Notes: generated by a model from the letters alone, not told the origin. A stretch of 42,056 nt of DNA from Chara braunii (GCA_003427395.1 BFEA01000123.1:1790610-1832665), one strand, 5' to 3'. Shown: positions 19,780 to 29,336, counted from the first letter of the stretch. Made by a program: numbers and translations.

Positions 19780-20424
19780 GGGTGGACCTAGTAGTTTGCC
19801 CAATTTGTGGGCAGACAAATAGAAAGGTTGTGCCACAGGGGATCTACTACTTCTCCCAGAAACGGAGGCGAAAAAAAAAAGGGGGTTTCCAGGGGCGTGG
19901 ATGGCAAGATAACGATATTGCTTTGTTTGGCTCTGGGGGTGTCTTGGCCTCCATGTGTGTGTGTGGGAGGAATTATGGGCCTAGTAGCCCAATGTTGACC
20001 GTTTGGACTGGCCAATTTTAGGCCAGGCAGGTCTGGATCCTCTTATGTCTAGTTGGCAATTTACTGTTCGGGGTAACTATGGCGCAGTCACAAAAACAGT
20101 TTGAATATGCACTTCAGGCATTCCCCGGAACATAACACACCCCCACGGGACCCTACTGGACTGGAAACCTAGCTTGTATGCATTCGACATGTTCAGGCCT
20201 TTTGTCTGAAGTGCATTTTCAGACTCAAACACTGACAGCACCATAGTTTTCTCTTATTGTCTTTTGCTCCCATGGGGAAGTTGGCCCAATTGAAATAAGG
20301 GATGCTGGACCCAGTTTCCACCCAATCCAAAGCAGCTGAGTAATGGCCCAGTACACGGAGGCACATTACCCTGGGCCTGGAGATGTGCTGCATGCCCCCA
20401 AAAGAGGAATCAGCACAGGCCNCC

Positions 20425-20512
20425 TTTTTTTTTTTTTTTTTTTTTTTTTTTTGGAAAACGCTCCATCTATTGGTGGGGAGCATCACCTGCTGGAAACCGG
20501 GTCCAGCGTCCC
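20425..20512 (-). mobile_element. SINE-like family copy 2
   Basis: Minus-strand sequence from GGGACGCTGGACCCGG through GATGCTCCCCACC and ATAGATGGAGCGTTTTCC to about 28 A residues (T run 20425-20452). An ambiguous base at 20422 next to the homopolymer marks low-quality assembly. Confidence 0.7.
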
Positions 20513-20740
20513 ATTATTTACACAGCGTTGAAAGTGTCTCATGCTGAGAAAAAAGCAAAGAAGACGGAGAAGGGAAAATTAGGAAAAATTGAAAAAAAAA
20601 CTGAGCAAAACTGAGGCCGCCAGCAGTTTTGCCCCGGAGGTCAAGCCCCGAGAGTTGCGCCATCCTGCAAGCCGCGACTCTGAAAAAATGGCAGCTGCGG
20701 TTAACATGCTGCAACAATGATGAACGAACGGCGCACTTGG

Positions 20741-20820
20741 GGAGCGCCCAAATTCATCCGACTAGAAACGCTTCTACTCTGTTTTTTTTTTCCCGTGGCC
20801 AAGGTATGGGCCAAGTACTG
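20741..20820. repeat. Dispersed repeat, member 1 (second copy 22128-22214)
   Basis: GGAGCGCCCAAATTCATCCG ACTAGAAACGCTTCTACTC and the following T run, GGCCAAG and GGGCCAAG segments recur at 22128-22214 with small differences. At both sites it lies near sequence matching TTTAAACCACC. It may be part of the same short interspersed element family or a local duplication. Confidence 0.65.
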
Positions 20821-20849
20821 GTGGTTTAAAGTTTAAACTTTAAACCACC
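20820..20849. repeat. 30-bp perfect palindrome
   Basis: GGTGGTTTAAAGTTT is followed immediately by its exact reverse complement, with no spacer. It could extrude a cruciform, or it could mark a head-to-head junction of two copies of the TTTAAACCACC sequence that also occurs singly near 22085 and 22207. Confidence 0.95.
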
Positions 20850-20991
20850 TGACTGAGTACATTTCGCAGCCATTTTTCTCCGCTGCGCCTTGCACACTGT
20901 CGCAAGTTTCGAGGGTTGGCAGCCGGGGCAAATGGCTGCCAGTGCCAGCCAAAACAAGGCCCGTGCCAGTTTGTGTTTTTTTGGCGTGCGG

Positions 20992-21165
20992 TGTGACGCT
21001 CAAACCTCACGCTCTACACTGCTTTCCTTCTCGGCGTGGACTAAAATGTGGAAAGGGCTCGGAAAGCATGCAACTGGAGTGTGCCAAGGATTTTAGAAAG
21101 AAGTGAGTGACACTGTGGAGTTCCAGTTCGGTACTGGAGTCTCCCACGCGGTTCCGATCTTGCCA
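20992..21165 (-). mobile_element. Diverged LTR-end fragment related to Element 1
   Basis: It starts TGTGACGCTCAAACCTCACG, matching the terminus of the Element 1 LTR (TGTGACGCCCAAACCTCACG). It keeps further matching blocks in order (GTGTGCCAAGGATTTT, GTGGAGT-CCAG, CTGGAGTCTCC) and then loses similarity. It is either a truncated solo LTR of a related element or the outer end of a larger degraded copy. Confidence 0.65.
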
Positions 21166-21616
21166 GTGGTTAAGAGCTTTCTGTCGTAATAATATATAAC
21201 ACCCTGCTCACGTAGTCTGCGTTATCCCATTTTCAATCAGAAAACCACAGCAAGCATGATTCTGCTGTCTTCATTACCCTCCACGTGCCTCCACAACTTC
21301 ACTCCCTGCTTTTATTTCAAAAAGTAGGGGGTCTAAAAAATCCCTTCCCCCCCACCTCTTGTTCGTGCCTCTGACCCTAAGTTTCCGTTCGCTTTTTTAT
21401 TTACCCCTCTCCCAGGTGTGTTGCCATGATGTTTGCAATACACTTCCTTGTTCACAGAAAAGGCATGACAATGCCTGTATCTGCATGTGTGTATGTGTCC
21501 CACAGATCTGTGAGCAAGCATGAGCTATGCTATGGACACATTATAAAGTTTATGATTTCCACCAAGAATTTGATTTCCATGTTTGTGTGTCCACAGGTTT
21601 TTTTCCTTCTTTTCAG

Positions 21617-21686
21617 GTAAAGAATTCTATGGCTGACTGTCTCTGTTATCTGGAAGCCTCCCCCCATGGGCATGCTGTCATTTCAG
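21617..21686 (+). other. Possible 70-nt host exon
   Basis: TTTTTTTCCTTCTTTTCAG precedes 21617, a strong polypyrimidine-AG acceptor. TTTCAG/GTAAGCC at 21687 is a strong donor. The segment is open in one frame (MADCLCYLEASPHGHAVIS). The surrounding 21240-22790 has T-rich intron-like composition, so the SINE-like copies and Element 2 could lie in an intron. Evidence is limited to splice-site form. Confidence 0.3.
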
Positions 21687-21859
21687 GTAAGCCTGTTTCA
21701 GAAGCACTGGAGGTTGTCTCCACTTTAGGTTTTTTTTTTAACTTTTTCTTTTGGAAAAAGCACATCCGGATCCGCTGTCCAAAGTCTTCTTTTTTTTCTT
21801 TCGAAAAACCCAAAATCAGCTTACTAGGAGAGGTAATATGAGCACTCATCCCTAGTAAA

Positions 21860-21923
21860 GATTCCGGTTGCTCCAGTCTATTAGTGGGGAGCTACACCTG
21901 GTGGAAAGCGGGTCTAGCGTCCC
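21860..21923 (-). mobile_element. SINE-like family copy 3 (tail lost)
   Basis: Minus-strand GGGACGCTAGACCCGC...GTAGCTCCCCACTAATAGACTGGAGC matches copies 2 and 4, but no A tail follows. A separate T/A-rich piece at 21731-21770 with CTTTTTCC next to an A run may be the end of another copy. Confidence 0.55.
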
Positions 21924-22127
21924 TTGCATGGATGTTGATACAAAAGGAACTTCTGAGAGCCTGTAGGGCCTGCCTGCCAGCATTGACTACCCCAGGGAAG
22001 CCGGGGGGTTAGCTGAGCAGGGATAGACCATTTCTTGTAAACAACTGTGCTTGTCCACCGACACCTGAATCTATAATTATGCTTTTAAACCACCAGTACT
22101 TCCTAAAGTAGTGCCCGGGTCACTACA

Positions 22128-22214
22128 GGAGCGCCCAAATTCATCTGACTAGAAACGCTTCTACTCGATTTTTTCCGACGACCAATAGCTGGGCCAAGCA
22201 GTGCTCATTTAAAC
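22128..22214. repeat. Dispersed repeat, member 2
   Basis: Partner of 20741-20820, with the same order of motifs (GGAGCGCCCAAATTCATC, AGAAACGCTTCTACTC, GGGCCAAGCAGT). It runs directly into the T tract of the SINE-like copy at 22224. Confidence 0.65.
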
Positions 22215-22223
22215 CACCAGTAC

Positions 22224-22315
22224 CTTTTTTTTCCCTTTTTTTTTTTTTTTTTGGGAACAAAGCTCCAATCTATTCGTGGAGAGCAACACGAGCTGTGAAC
22301 CGGTCCCAGCGTCCC
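22224..22315 (-). mobile_element. SINE-like family copy 4
   Basis: Minus-strand GGGACGCTGGGACCGGTTCAC...GTTGCTCTCCACGAATAGATTGGAGCTTTGTTCCC followed by a long A run interrupted by GGG (the T/C tract 22216-22252). It is clearly the same family as the copies at 19703 and 20425. Confidence 0.7.
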
Positions 22316-22793
22316 ATATAGCAAATTACATAGGAAATAGAAAAAATTGAGAGTTTGCAGTAGTTTGTTTGTATCTCTTACTCGGCCCAGCAGCCCATTC
22401 ATGCATCATGTAACACTGAGATTGCTGCTTGTTGTTATCTGGGGCTGCGATCTCTTCTCTTCTCAGTCTGGGTCTCCGATGTCCCATGGAGCTGCTAATG
22501 ACACCCATCCCGTATTGGAGCACCTTACCTTTTAGCCGAGCCCTATTCAGCAGCCCCCCCGTACTATATCTGTTCCTTTAAAACCGTTTAATCCTATGCC
22601 CTCTTCGCACGTGCTTCCTAACCCTCACAGTCCTTGAGAATCATTGCTGCTGTAGGTCACTCCTATCCAGAAAGGAATTTGTGAGGTAGATGTACTCTTG
22701 CAGCCTAAGTTATTTGCGCACCTGACATCATACAGTGAGTGGTAGTATACACAGATCTCATGAGTTGCAGGCAGTGAGCCAGAGGCATACCGT
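22316..22793. other. Unassigned left flank of Element 2
   Basis: No supported gene. Composition is pyrimidine-rich with several acceptor-like CAG sites (for example TTCTCTTCTCAG near 22460), compatible with intronic sequence. The five bases before Element 2 are ACCGT; the matching right flank lies outside the window. Confidence 0.35.
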
Positions 22794-23900
22794 TGTCGGG
22801 CGGCTGTCTACCAGCCGAAGGATTTTGCTTTGAAATAAAGAACAATTTTTTTCCTTTTTTTTTGCAGTTTTGCTTGGTTTTGACGTATGAGTGCATGTGG
22901 ATGTGGCGTTTGTGGATGTACTCAGGCGTCCGGGTCTTCGTATTAACTCTTCGATTGGCTGAAGTGACGGTCCGAACCTTGGTCGCAAGTGGGCTCAGGC
23001 GGATAATAAAGCTTGAAGTTTCGGGTGACAGAATCGGAGAATGCGGTACGGGCGGATTGTATCGGGATGGGCCTTGATCAGGTCAGAAGCAGGCGGACAA
23101 TTAAGGTCCGGGACCTAGGTTATGCATGACCGCGGGTCTACCGCGAAGGAACATGGCGGGGTCTGCTCGTACCCTGCCTGGTCGACGGTACCTGGAGGTC
23201 GGGGGAACCGGCGCAATTCGGATGCTATGACCACACGTGAAGGCGCCTATAGCAACACGAGGAAGATGCCACACGGCGATGACGGGCACCATATCGACTT
23301 TTCTTTGGAAGTCTGCGGTGGGCAGATACGGGCGATGTCTAGTGCGAGGCGAACAGGCGACCGTACAGCGGATTCTGAAAGACGAACAAGAGCGGCAGAT
23401 GAATCGCCTAAGGGAGGGGGAGTGATGGGATTAATGCGTGACGGGACGGGCCCCGGCCTGGCTGTTCGAACCCAAGAGACGGTGGGGACCACGGTCGTGC
23501 AAGGGGGACCGAGCATTTCAATCAAGAATTTTGCCTGCCGGATTAAGGGATCGTCAGCGAAAATGACTAGACCTCAGGCCGTGGATCAAGCCTGCAGCCG
23601 CCTGCCGGATTCCGAGCGAAGGAAGGCCACGTGACCCTACACAAGCAAACCAGCCGCGGAGGGAAGCAGCAAAGGCATGGGGAGAGCAGTCTTCGGTTCG
23701 CTGATCGGGCTTGACATCGAAGACCAAGGGACAGCAGGGCGTGATCTCGAGCGCCTCCAGTGTTGGGTCGTTTTGGGTGCCCACGGTGAGGTGGAAGGAG
23801 CAAGGAAGGGTGGAGTTGTGGGCGGATACAGGTAGAATCCTTCGACGAAGAGAGCGCGCGCCCGGTAGTTCTTGATAACTGAATCTCCGCTGGGGCGCGC

Positions 23901-24291
23901 GCTCCTCCACCTTCTTGGCAAAGAAGCCAAGTTAGCTCGGCGGGAAGCGGACTGCAACATGACCAATTTCGCATTTGGAAGGGAGGATTCTGGAACAGGG
24001 AAGCAAAGATCGGCGGCCTGCGATCCTCGCAGGAGCATCGTATTAGGGAGAAAAGGGGCGCGCGCTCCTCCACCTTCTTGGCAAAGAAGCCAAGTTAGCT
24101 CGGCGGGAAGCGGACTGCAACATGACCNCTCCTCCACCTTCTTGGCAAAGAAGCCAAGTTAGCTCGGCGGGAAGCGGACTGCAACATGACCGCTTTCTCA
24201 TTTGGAAGGGAGGATTCTGGAACAGGGAAGCGAAGATCGGCGGCCTGCGATCCTCGCAGGAGCATCCTATTGGGGGAGAAAAGGGGCGCGC
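23901..24291. repeat. 163-bp tandem repeat in U3
   Basis: A unit starting CTCCTCCACCTTCTTGGCAA begins at 23901, 24064 and 24129. The middle copy is cut short at an ambiguous base (24128), so its apparent truncation is probably an assembly join. The array sits about 230-620 bp upstream of the TATA box, where enhancer repeats often lie. Confidence 0.85.
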
Positions 24292-24520
24292 GGGTGCCGA
24301 GGGGATAAAGCCCATAAGGGGAAGCGAGGAGGGAGTGAAGATGGAAGGCGGGAAAAGATAAACTTTTCACAAAAAGTTCGAACGCCGCGCGGATGAGTGG
24401 CAGCGAGAGGGAGCCAAGAGGGAGGCGGGAAAGGNGGAACTTTCGTGAAAATTTCGGGTCTGATACAACTAAGTGGGGAGGTGGGAAGCTAACAATAGGG
24501 AGGGAAGAAGGGAAATAAGG

Positions 24521-24530
24521 TATAAAAAAA
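24521..24530 (+). promoter_or_regulatory. TATA box of Element 2 LTR
   Basis: AAGGTATAAAAAAAAGG is the best TATA motif in the LTR, in the sense direction and followed by purine-rich sequence. The transcription start is expected near 24550-24560. This would make U3 about 1.75 kb and R plus U5 about 2.5 kb. Confidence 0.55.
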
Positions 24531-24802
24531 AGGTGAGGACAAGAGAAAGGGGAAGAGGGCGAACTCGCGCACGGAGCATACAGAGAGCACAGACAATAGC
24601 GAGCGCGCACGGGAGAGTGGTCCGAGCGCTCGGTCCGTTCTAAGGGAGGAACAAGCTCTTGCGCTCGGTTGAGGAGTGCTCGGGATCTCCGCGGATCAGC
24701 TCGGCACACCGGCGCCGACCAGCAACGAAGAACGCGAGGGAGTACACTCGACTACCTGACGAACGAATCCCGCAGGCGAGAGAGACCGTGACAGTGAGAG
24801 AG

Positions 24803-24803
24803 A

Positions 24804-24878
<75 letters not shown>

Positions 24879-25407
24879 GGCGTCCGGAAGAGCCAGGCCG
24901 TAGTGGGTCGAGCTCCGGGGCGGCGACGGCCACAACGATCGTGCCCTGAGACGACGACAGGANNNNNNNNNNNNNNNNNNNNNNNNNNNNNNNNNNNNNN
25001 NNNNNNNNNNNNNNNNNNNNNNNNNNNNNNNNNNNNNNNNNNNNNNNNNNNNNNNNNNNNNNNNNNNNNNNNNNNNNNNNNNNNNNNNNNNNNNNNNNNN
25101 NNNNNNNNNNNNNNNNNNNNNNNNNNNNNNNNNNNNNNNNNNNNNNNNNNNNNNNNNNNNNNNNNNNNNNNNNNNNNNNNNNNNNNNNNNNNNNNNNNNN
25201 NNNNNNNNNNNNNNNNNNNNNNNNNNNNNNNNNNNNNNNNNNNNNNNNNNNNNNNNNNNNNNNNNNNNNNNNNNNNNNNNNNNNNNNNNNNNNNNNNNNN
25301 NNNNNNNNNNNNNNNNNNNNNNNNNNNNNNNNNNNNNNNNNNNNNNNNNNNNNNNNNNNNNNNNNNNNNNNNNNNNNNNNNNNNNNNNNNNNNNNNNNNN
25401 NNNNNNN

Positions 25408-25488
<81 letters not shown>

Positions 25489-25502
25489 AGAGAGAGAGAG
25501 AG
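24803..25502. repeat. (GA)n microsatellite around scaffold gap
   Basis: GA repeats run from about 24803 to 24872 and from 25408 to 25502, flanking sequence at 24873-24962 and 445 Ns (24963-25407). The assembler probably failed in this tract, so the LTR length is uncertain by the gap estimate. Confidence 0.9.
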
Positions 25503-26209
25503 TCAGGCGTTTGGAAACGTACGACCGTGGGGTGACGGGCGTCGGGCTGGCGACTGCCACCACGAACGGGCATGGAGACGCCGACAGGGCGGGCGCACGT
25601 TGAGTCGGAGATGGTAGGCCCTAAAGGATCCCTCCACCGAGCACCTGGTTCTGCGAACGTTTCTCCCAACAGTTGTTGTGAAAAGCGGGAGGACCAAGCT
25701 ACGAGCGACCGAACCAGAAGGAAAGGCGGCAATCGAAAGAGAAGGTCGTGACGGGAGAGAGAGAGTGAGGACGAGAGAGGGAGGGAGAGAGAGTCGAAAG
25801 AAGGAGAGAGAGGGCGATCAGAGGAGAGAGAGAGAGAGAGAGACAAAGATAGAGGGGGTGCGAGGAAGAGGGTGACCGGTTCGCCGAATCCGGATTCGCA
25901 CGCGACGCTGGGTGGTCCGACAAGAACGCTTGTTTCCTTTTGGTTCGAAAGGTTGAGTAAACGGGCTCGCCATCCCGAGCCGCTCAGGATCTACTATTGG
26001 CCAGATGGTCTCTCTCGGGGTTTCGATGCCGGACGATCGGTGGGAAGGAAGGCTCGCACTACCTTGGACTGGTCACTAGTCTTTCTGTGCCGAGTAGTAC
26101 CTAGCTCCCGTGGATCTAGAACGGTCCACTCGATCGGCCGAGGGGCTTGATCTGATATATGTGCAGAGCCATGTTGAGTCGCTGTTCCGAGCTGTACTCT
26201 GCCTCAGGG

Positions 26210-26630
26210 GAACTTGTTTTGAGCAACTTAAGGGGCACCTTGCTCTCGCTCATTCAAAATTTCACTTGCTTGTCCATGCTCGAATAACTTGGTCGAATTT
26301 CGCTTCATAATTATTCGCTTGATTGTCAGTGTTGGATTCTGTGCAGAATTTTACTCTGCCTCGAAAATCGCTTGTTCAAAATTACACTCACGTTTGAATA
26401 ACTTGGTCAAAATTTGCTTGTTGTCAGTGCTAGGTTCTATGCTCGACCTCCCAATCGCCTAGTTTGAAACTACACTCATGCCAGAATAACTTGGTCGAAT
26501 TCCGCTCGTTGTCAATGCTGGGTTCTGTGCTGAATTTTACTCAACCTCGAAATTGCTTGTTCAAAATTTCGCTCGCTTGGCCATGCCCGAGTAATTTGGT
26601 AGAATTCTCGTCTCAGAAGTATTAGCTCGT
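26210..26630. repeat. Diverged subrepeats of about 100 bp near the LTR 3' end
   Basis: The motif AATAACTTGGTCGAATT recurs near 26283, 26397, 26485 and (as GTAATTTGGTAGAATT) 26591. It is accompanied each time by TTCAAAATT-CACTC and TTGTCAGTGCTGGGTTCTGTGC blocks, giving about four degenerate units. Confidence 0.75.
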
Positions 26631-27030
26631 TGTCGGTAACGGGGCGTACCAAACTTCAAATAGACCGACCAAGTCACGCTCGGGTCATCCCGTCGCTTGC
26701 CTGCGCCGAGTTATAACAGACCACGTGGAACTCTCTCCAACCACGCGCAGCTGCGCCTAAGCACGGTAGCCCTCGGAGGGCCTGTCCTAGTCAAAAGATC
26801 GAATACGCAGTCTTTGGCCTATTTGGGTCTGGGCTTGGCCGGGCCACTTGCGAACCGATCGCGCGCTCGTCACGGGATGCCGCAGCCCCGAGTCCGCAAG
26901 CAGCATTTGATGGTAGGGAGCGCATCCGCCAGTGTAACGCTGTCAACAGATCAGAGACGAGTAGCCTTGACCGGTGAGGAGACGAAGGGGCCCCGGTAAA
27001 TACAAGAAGGGGGAGGGTTCCCCGACAAAG

Positions 27031-27048
27031 TGGCGCCGTTGCTGGGGA
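27031..27048 (+). other. Primer-binding site, tRNA-Asp type
   Basis: TGGCGCCGTTGCTGGGGA matches the complement of the 3' end of tRNA-Asp with one change (usual form GTTGCCGGGGA). This PBS is used by several plant Ty3 lineages such as Athila/Tat. It begins three bases after the LTR end. Confidence 0.9.
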
Positions 27049-27598
27049 TGAGTATTTCTCCCGCGGCCGCGGCCGGCTCAGCAACTACGGGGTGAGGGAG
27101 GACCAGGGTGACAGGCAGCGGTGAAGTGAGTTTGCGGTGTTCTTCAAAATTTCGGCGTCAAGTTTTTCGGCACGCCAGCGGGTTTTTTCACGGTGGTCAC
27201 GTTTCTTCGTGAGCGACGACAGCGAGGGGTTTATTGGGGTGGGGTCTGTTGTTGGGCTTGTCGGGTGCGAGGGGCTTCGGGTATTGGGATTGGTTTCCTT
27301 GTTTTTTTTTGCAGGTCCGCTCCGGCCTACTTGCGATCTCGGCTCCCGCTTCTGTCCTTTGAGGGGTAAACTAGGTCAGTTCCTCTTCCTTGTGTGTGTT
27401 TGTTTTTTTTGCGCCTGTTTATTCCAAAAAAATTACAAAATTAGGGGGAACACAGTTTACTTGAAGGGTCTGAATGAGGGTGAAGAACAACGAAAGGGTG
27501 GGAAGAAGAACAGTCCGGGAAAATAGTGTGAGGGGGTCTGCTCAAGGGGGAGAAAGGGGGAGAGAGAGAGAGGAGAGGGGGGTCCAAAGGGTCCGGGG
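27049..27598 (+). other. Element 2 untranslated leader
   Basis: GC- and G-rich leader with no convincing gene; frames of 129 and 80 codons here have low-complexity translations. It probably carries packaging signals, but nothing specific can be seen. Confidence 0.4.
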
Positions 27599-28012
27599 GT
27601 GCTGTCTATTTGGGACCCAAGGGGGTCGCCAAGTGTTCTTGATCCGCACGGGTTGTGGAGGGCACCTACCCGGGGGCAAAGTCCCGCACGAGAAAGGGTG
27701 TCTAGAGAGGGGTTAGGGGCTTCGGTTCTCGACCCGCGGGGACTGACGACGGTTCCTACTCCCGCAAGGGAGCGGGACTCTCAAACGGGGCCAGTTCGGG
27801 ACTTAGGGGAGAGGAGAGTGGTGTTACGGGTGCCAGGGCGAGAAGGAGAGAGAGGCACACCTACCCATTTTAGCGAGGGCGTTAGAGAAGAAAGGGGTAC
27901 TTGGGGGACCTTGGACGAGGGATCGGAGGCCGACTCCTGGGTGGACCGATGTCTAGCCGATTTCTCGGACTCGGAACTGGGGGACTATTGGGACTATGAT
28001 AACGAGTATTGA
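27599..28012 (+). CDS. Leader ORF with internal repeat and acidic C-terminus (137 codons)
   Basis: The frame is open from at least 27599 (GTG codon, no ATG) to TGA 28010-28012. It has two copies of a 25-residue repeat beginning SVLDPHGLW and SVLDPRGLT, each followed by PTRGQSPARER or PTPARERDS. The last 35 residues are acidic and aromatic (DFSDSELGDYWDYDNEY). A strong splice donor lies ten bases after the stop. It does not resemble the accessory family that follows. It may be a leader ORF, an exon or a decayed copy. Function is unknown. Confidence 0.4.
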   Translation: MLSIWDPRGSPSVLDPHGLWRAPTRGQSPARERVSREGLGASVLDPRGLTTVPTPARERDSQTGPVRDLGERRVVLRVPGREGERGTPTHFSEGVREERGTWGTLDEGSEADSWVDRCLADFSDSELGDYWDYDNEY

Positions 28013-28021
28013 AGACTCAAG

Positions 28022-28108
28022 GTACGTATACTTATCAACCTAACCTGAGAGCCTCTTCCTAAAGCTCCGCTGTTCCCACCCTTTTTTTTTAATTTTCTGA
28101 TCTTCCAG
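28022..28108 (+). other. Candidate 87-nt intron in the leader
   Basis: CAAG/GTACGTAT at 28022 is a strong plant-type donor. The segment ends in CCC(T)10 AATTTTCTGATCTTCCAG at 28108, with a long polypyrimidine tract and a branch-point-like CTGAT. Length suits a small plant intron. It lies after the stop of the leader ORF, so splicing would not change that protein. Confidence 0.45.
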
Positions 28109-28625
28109 TGATTCCAAGAGAGAAAAGAGGCAGCATGAGGCGGAAAAGGAAGAAGGGAACGGAGTGCGAAGAGTTCACGATGAGGAGAATGGGGAGGGAG
28201 TACATAGGCTGGTGATTTCTGATACGTAGGTGGATCTTGTCCTAGGACCCGGGTAATTCCACGCTTGAGGTGGGCCGAGTAGAGGCGTGGTATCGGATAG
28301 GCTAACTTAGGACTAGAGGTCGGTTCAGTAGGGGACATAGGACCCGGGTGTGTGACTTCGGTCCGACTCTGGGGAGGGGGTCGCCACCCTTCCTCGGGGA
28401 TAACCTGTGTCCGCAGCTAGTCTCTAGGCCGGGAGTGGGTAGGAGTCTCTCAGCGGGGGAGGACAGGAAGGTAGTCGAGTGAGACGGCGCTCCTTCTCTG
28501 GTTCATTTGATCCTTCTGAGCTCACATGCTTCTTTTCCTCGCGGGATAGAGGTGGTCTCTCGAGTGGCCAAGAGGAAGAAGGAACTTGGGGAATTTTTCT
28601 TTGATTATATTGTATGAGCCTATAA
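28109..28625 (+). other. Spacer before accessory array, possibly decayed modules
   Basis: No intact ORF is present. Short segments in changing frames resemble degraded coding sequence, but I cannot align them with confidence. Confidence 0.35.
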
Positions 28626-28974
28626 GTCGTTCCGGAATGGATTAGTGTATGTACGCACAGGAGTGTTGACGTGTGGTGTTACTCCTTTAGACTATGGACG
28701 GGGGACTTTGATGTAGGTGTCTATGTAGAGGAGGGACAAGATCAAGGAGAGGACTTTCTTCGTGGCTGGGAAGAGGCGATAGGCCACTCCCGCTGTTCGC
28801 GGGGGGGAATTGAGGGGTTACGGGTACAAGTATTTCTACTCTCTAGGATATTGAACCTACCCAAGACGTGGTCGCCCGACGCCGGTAATTCCGGACGCTT
28901 ATCTCGATGGGTCGGATGAATGGAAAGTGCTGATAGGGATTGTGGAGAGAGTGGTGAGAGCGGCGAATACATGA
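28626..28974 (+). pseudogene. Accessory module P1, frameshifted
   Basis: The first frame reads WISVCTHRSVDVWCYSFRLW and GVYVEEGQD...WEEAIGH, closely matching P2 downstream. At a 7-G run (28801-28807) the homologous frame shifts, and continues YFYSLGY, a TAG, then IPDAYLDGSDEWKVLIGIVE, ending at TGA 28972-28974. That TGA overlaps the ATG of P2 as ATGA. There is no ATG at the expected start. It is a tandem duplicate of P2, inactivated by a homopolymer length change and one stop. Confidence 0.65.
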
Positions 28975-29336
28975 GTTTGAGGCCTTTGGAGTTTGAACCC
29001 GCAGGAATTAGTGTAGGTGATCGAGGTGGGGTAGACGTGTGGTGCTATACCTTCCACTGGTGGACCGGCCACTTCGACATAGCCTTGTACGTAGAAGAGG
29101 GTCATGATAGGGAGGCAGGTTATTTAGATAGCTGGGAGGAAGCGATCGGGCACGCACAGCTCGAGAGGCAACTGCTGGGGGCTTACGAGATTAACTACTT
29201 CTACTCGTTGGGGTGTAGGATGTTTTCACGAGGGGGTAGGCCTGTCCCCACTATTCCGGACGCTTTCCTGGACGGATCGGACGATTGGAGGGCGCTGGTT
29301 CAAATCATAGAAGAGATAGTCCAAGGGGATGGTTAG
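28971..29336 (+). CDS. Accessory module P2 (about 121 aa)
   Basis: It starts at ATG 28971, overlapping the P1 stop (ATGA), and ends TAG 29334-29336, overlapping the next module's ATG at 29329. The protein has a strand-like DVWCYTFHWWTGHFDIALYVEE, a helix with SWEEAIGHAQLERQLL, then YFYSLG, IPDAFLDGSDDWRALVQIIEEIV. This is a shortened version of the pattern in the longer modules (strand, EAW helix, VP/IP-x-x-F and helix) and lacks the C-terminal LYTxCVDxGxPP segment. No known domain recognised. I chose the ATG because P1 homology begins just after it. Confidence 0.6.
   Translation: MSLRPLEFEPAGISVGDRGGVDVWCYTFHWWTGHFDIALYVEEGHDREAGYLDSWEEAIGHAQLERQLLGAYEINYFYSLGCRMFSRGGRPVPTIPDAFLDGSDDWRALVQIIEEIVQGDG

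Larger units (their letters stand above)
22794..27027 (+). repeat. Element 2 5' LTR, 4234 bp
   Basis: The left end is TGTCGGG and the right end CCCGACA, a perfect 7-bp terminal inverted repeat, and the PBS follows three bases later. It contains a 445-bp gap (24963-25407) inside a GA tract, tandem repeats upstream of the TATA box, and subrepeats near its 3' end. A 170-codon plus-strand ORF (23122-23634) lies upstream of the predicted promoter and shows no domain. Confidence 0.85.

Noticed and set aside
23567-24709. Minus-strand ORFs of up to 204 codons in the Element 2 LTR
   Set aside because: They are overlapping, contain ambiguous bases and tandem-repeat translation, and lie antisense to the element.
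24640-25846. Long Ser-Leu or Arg-Glu ORFs on both strands around the GA tract
   Set aside because: They are translations of a dinucleotide repeat and of N bases across a scaffold gap, not genes.
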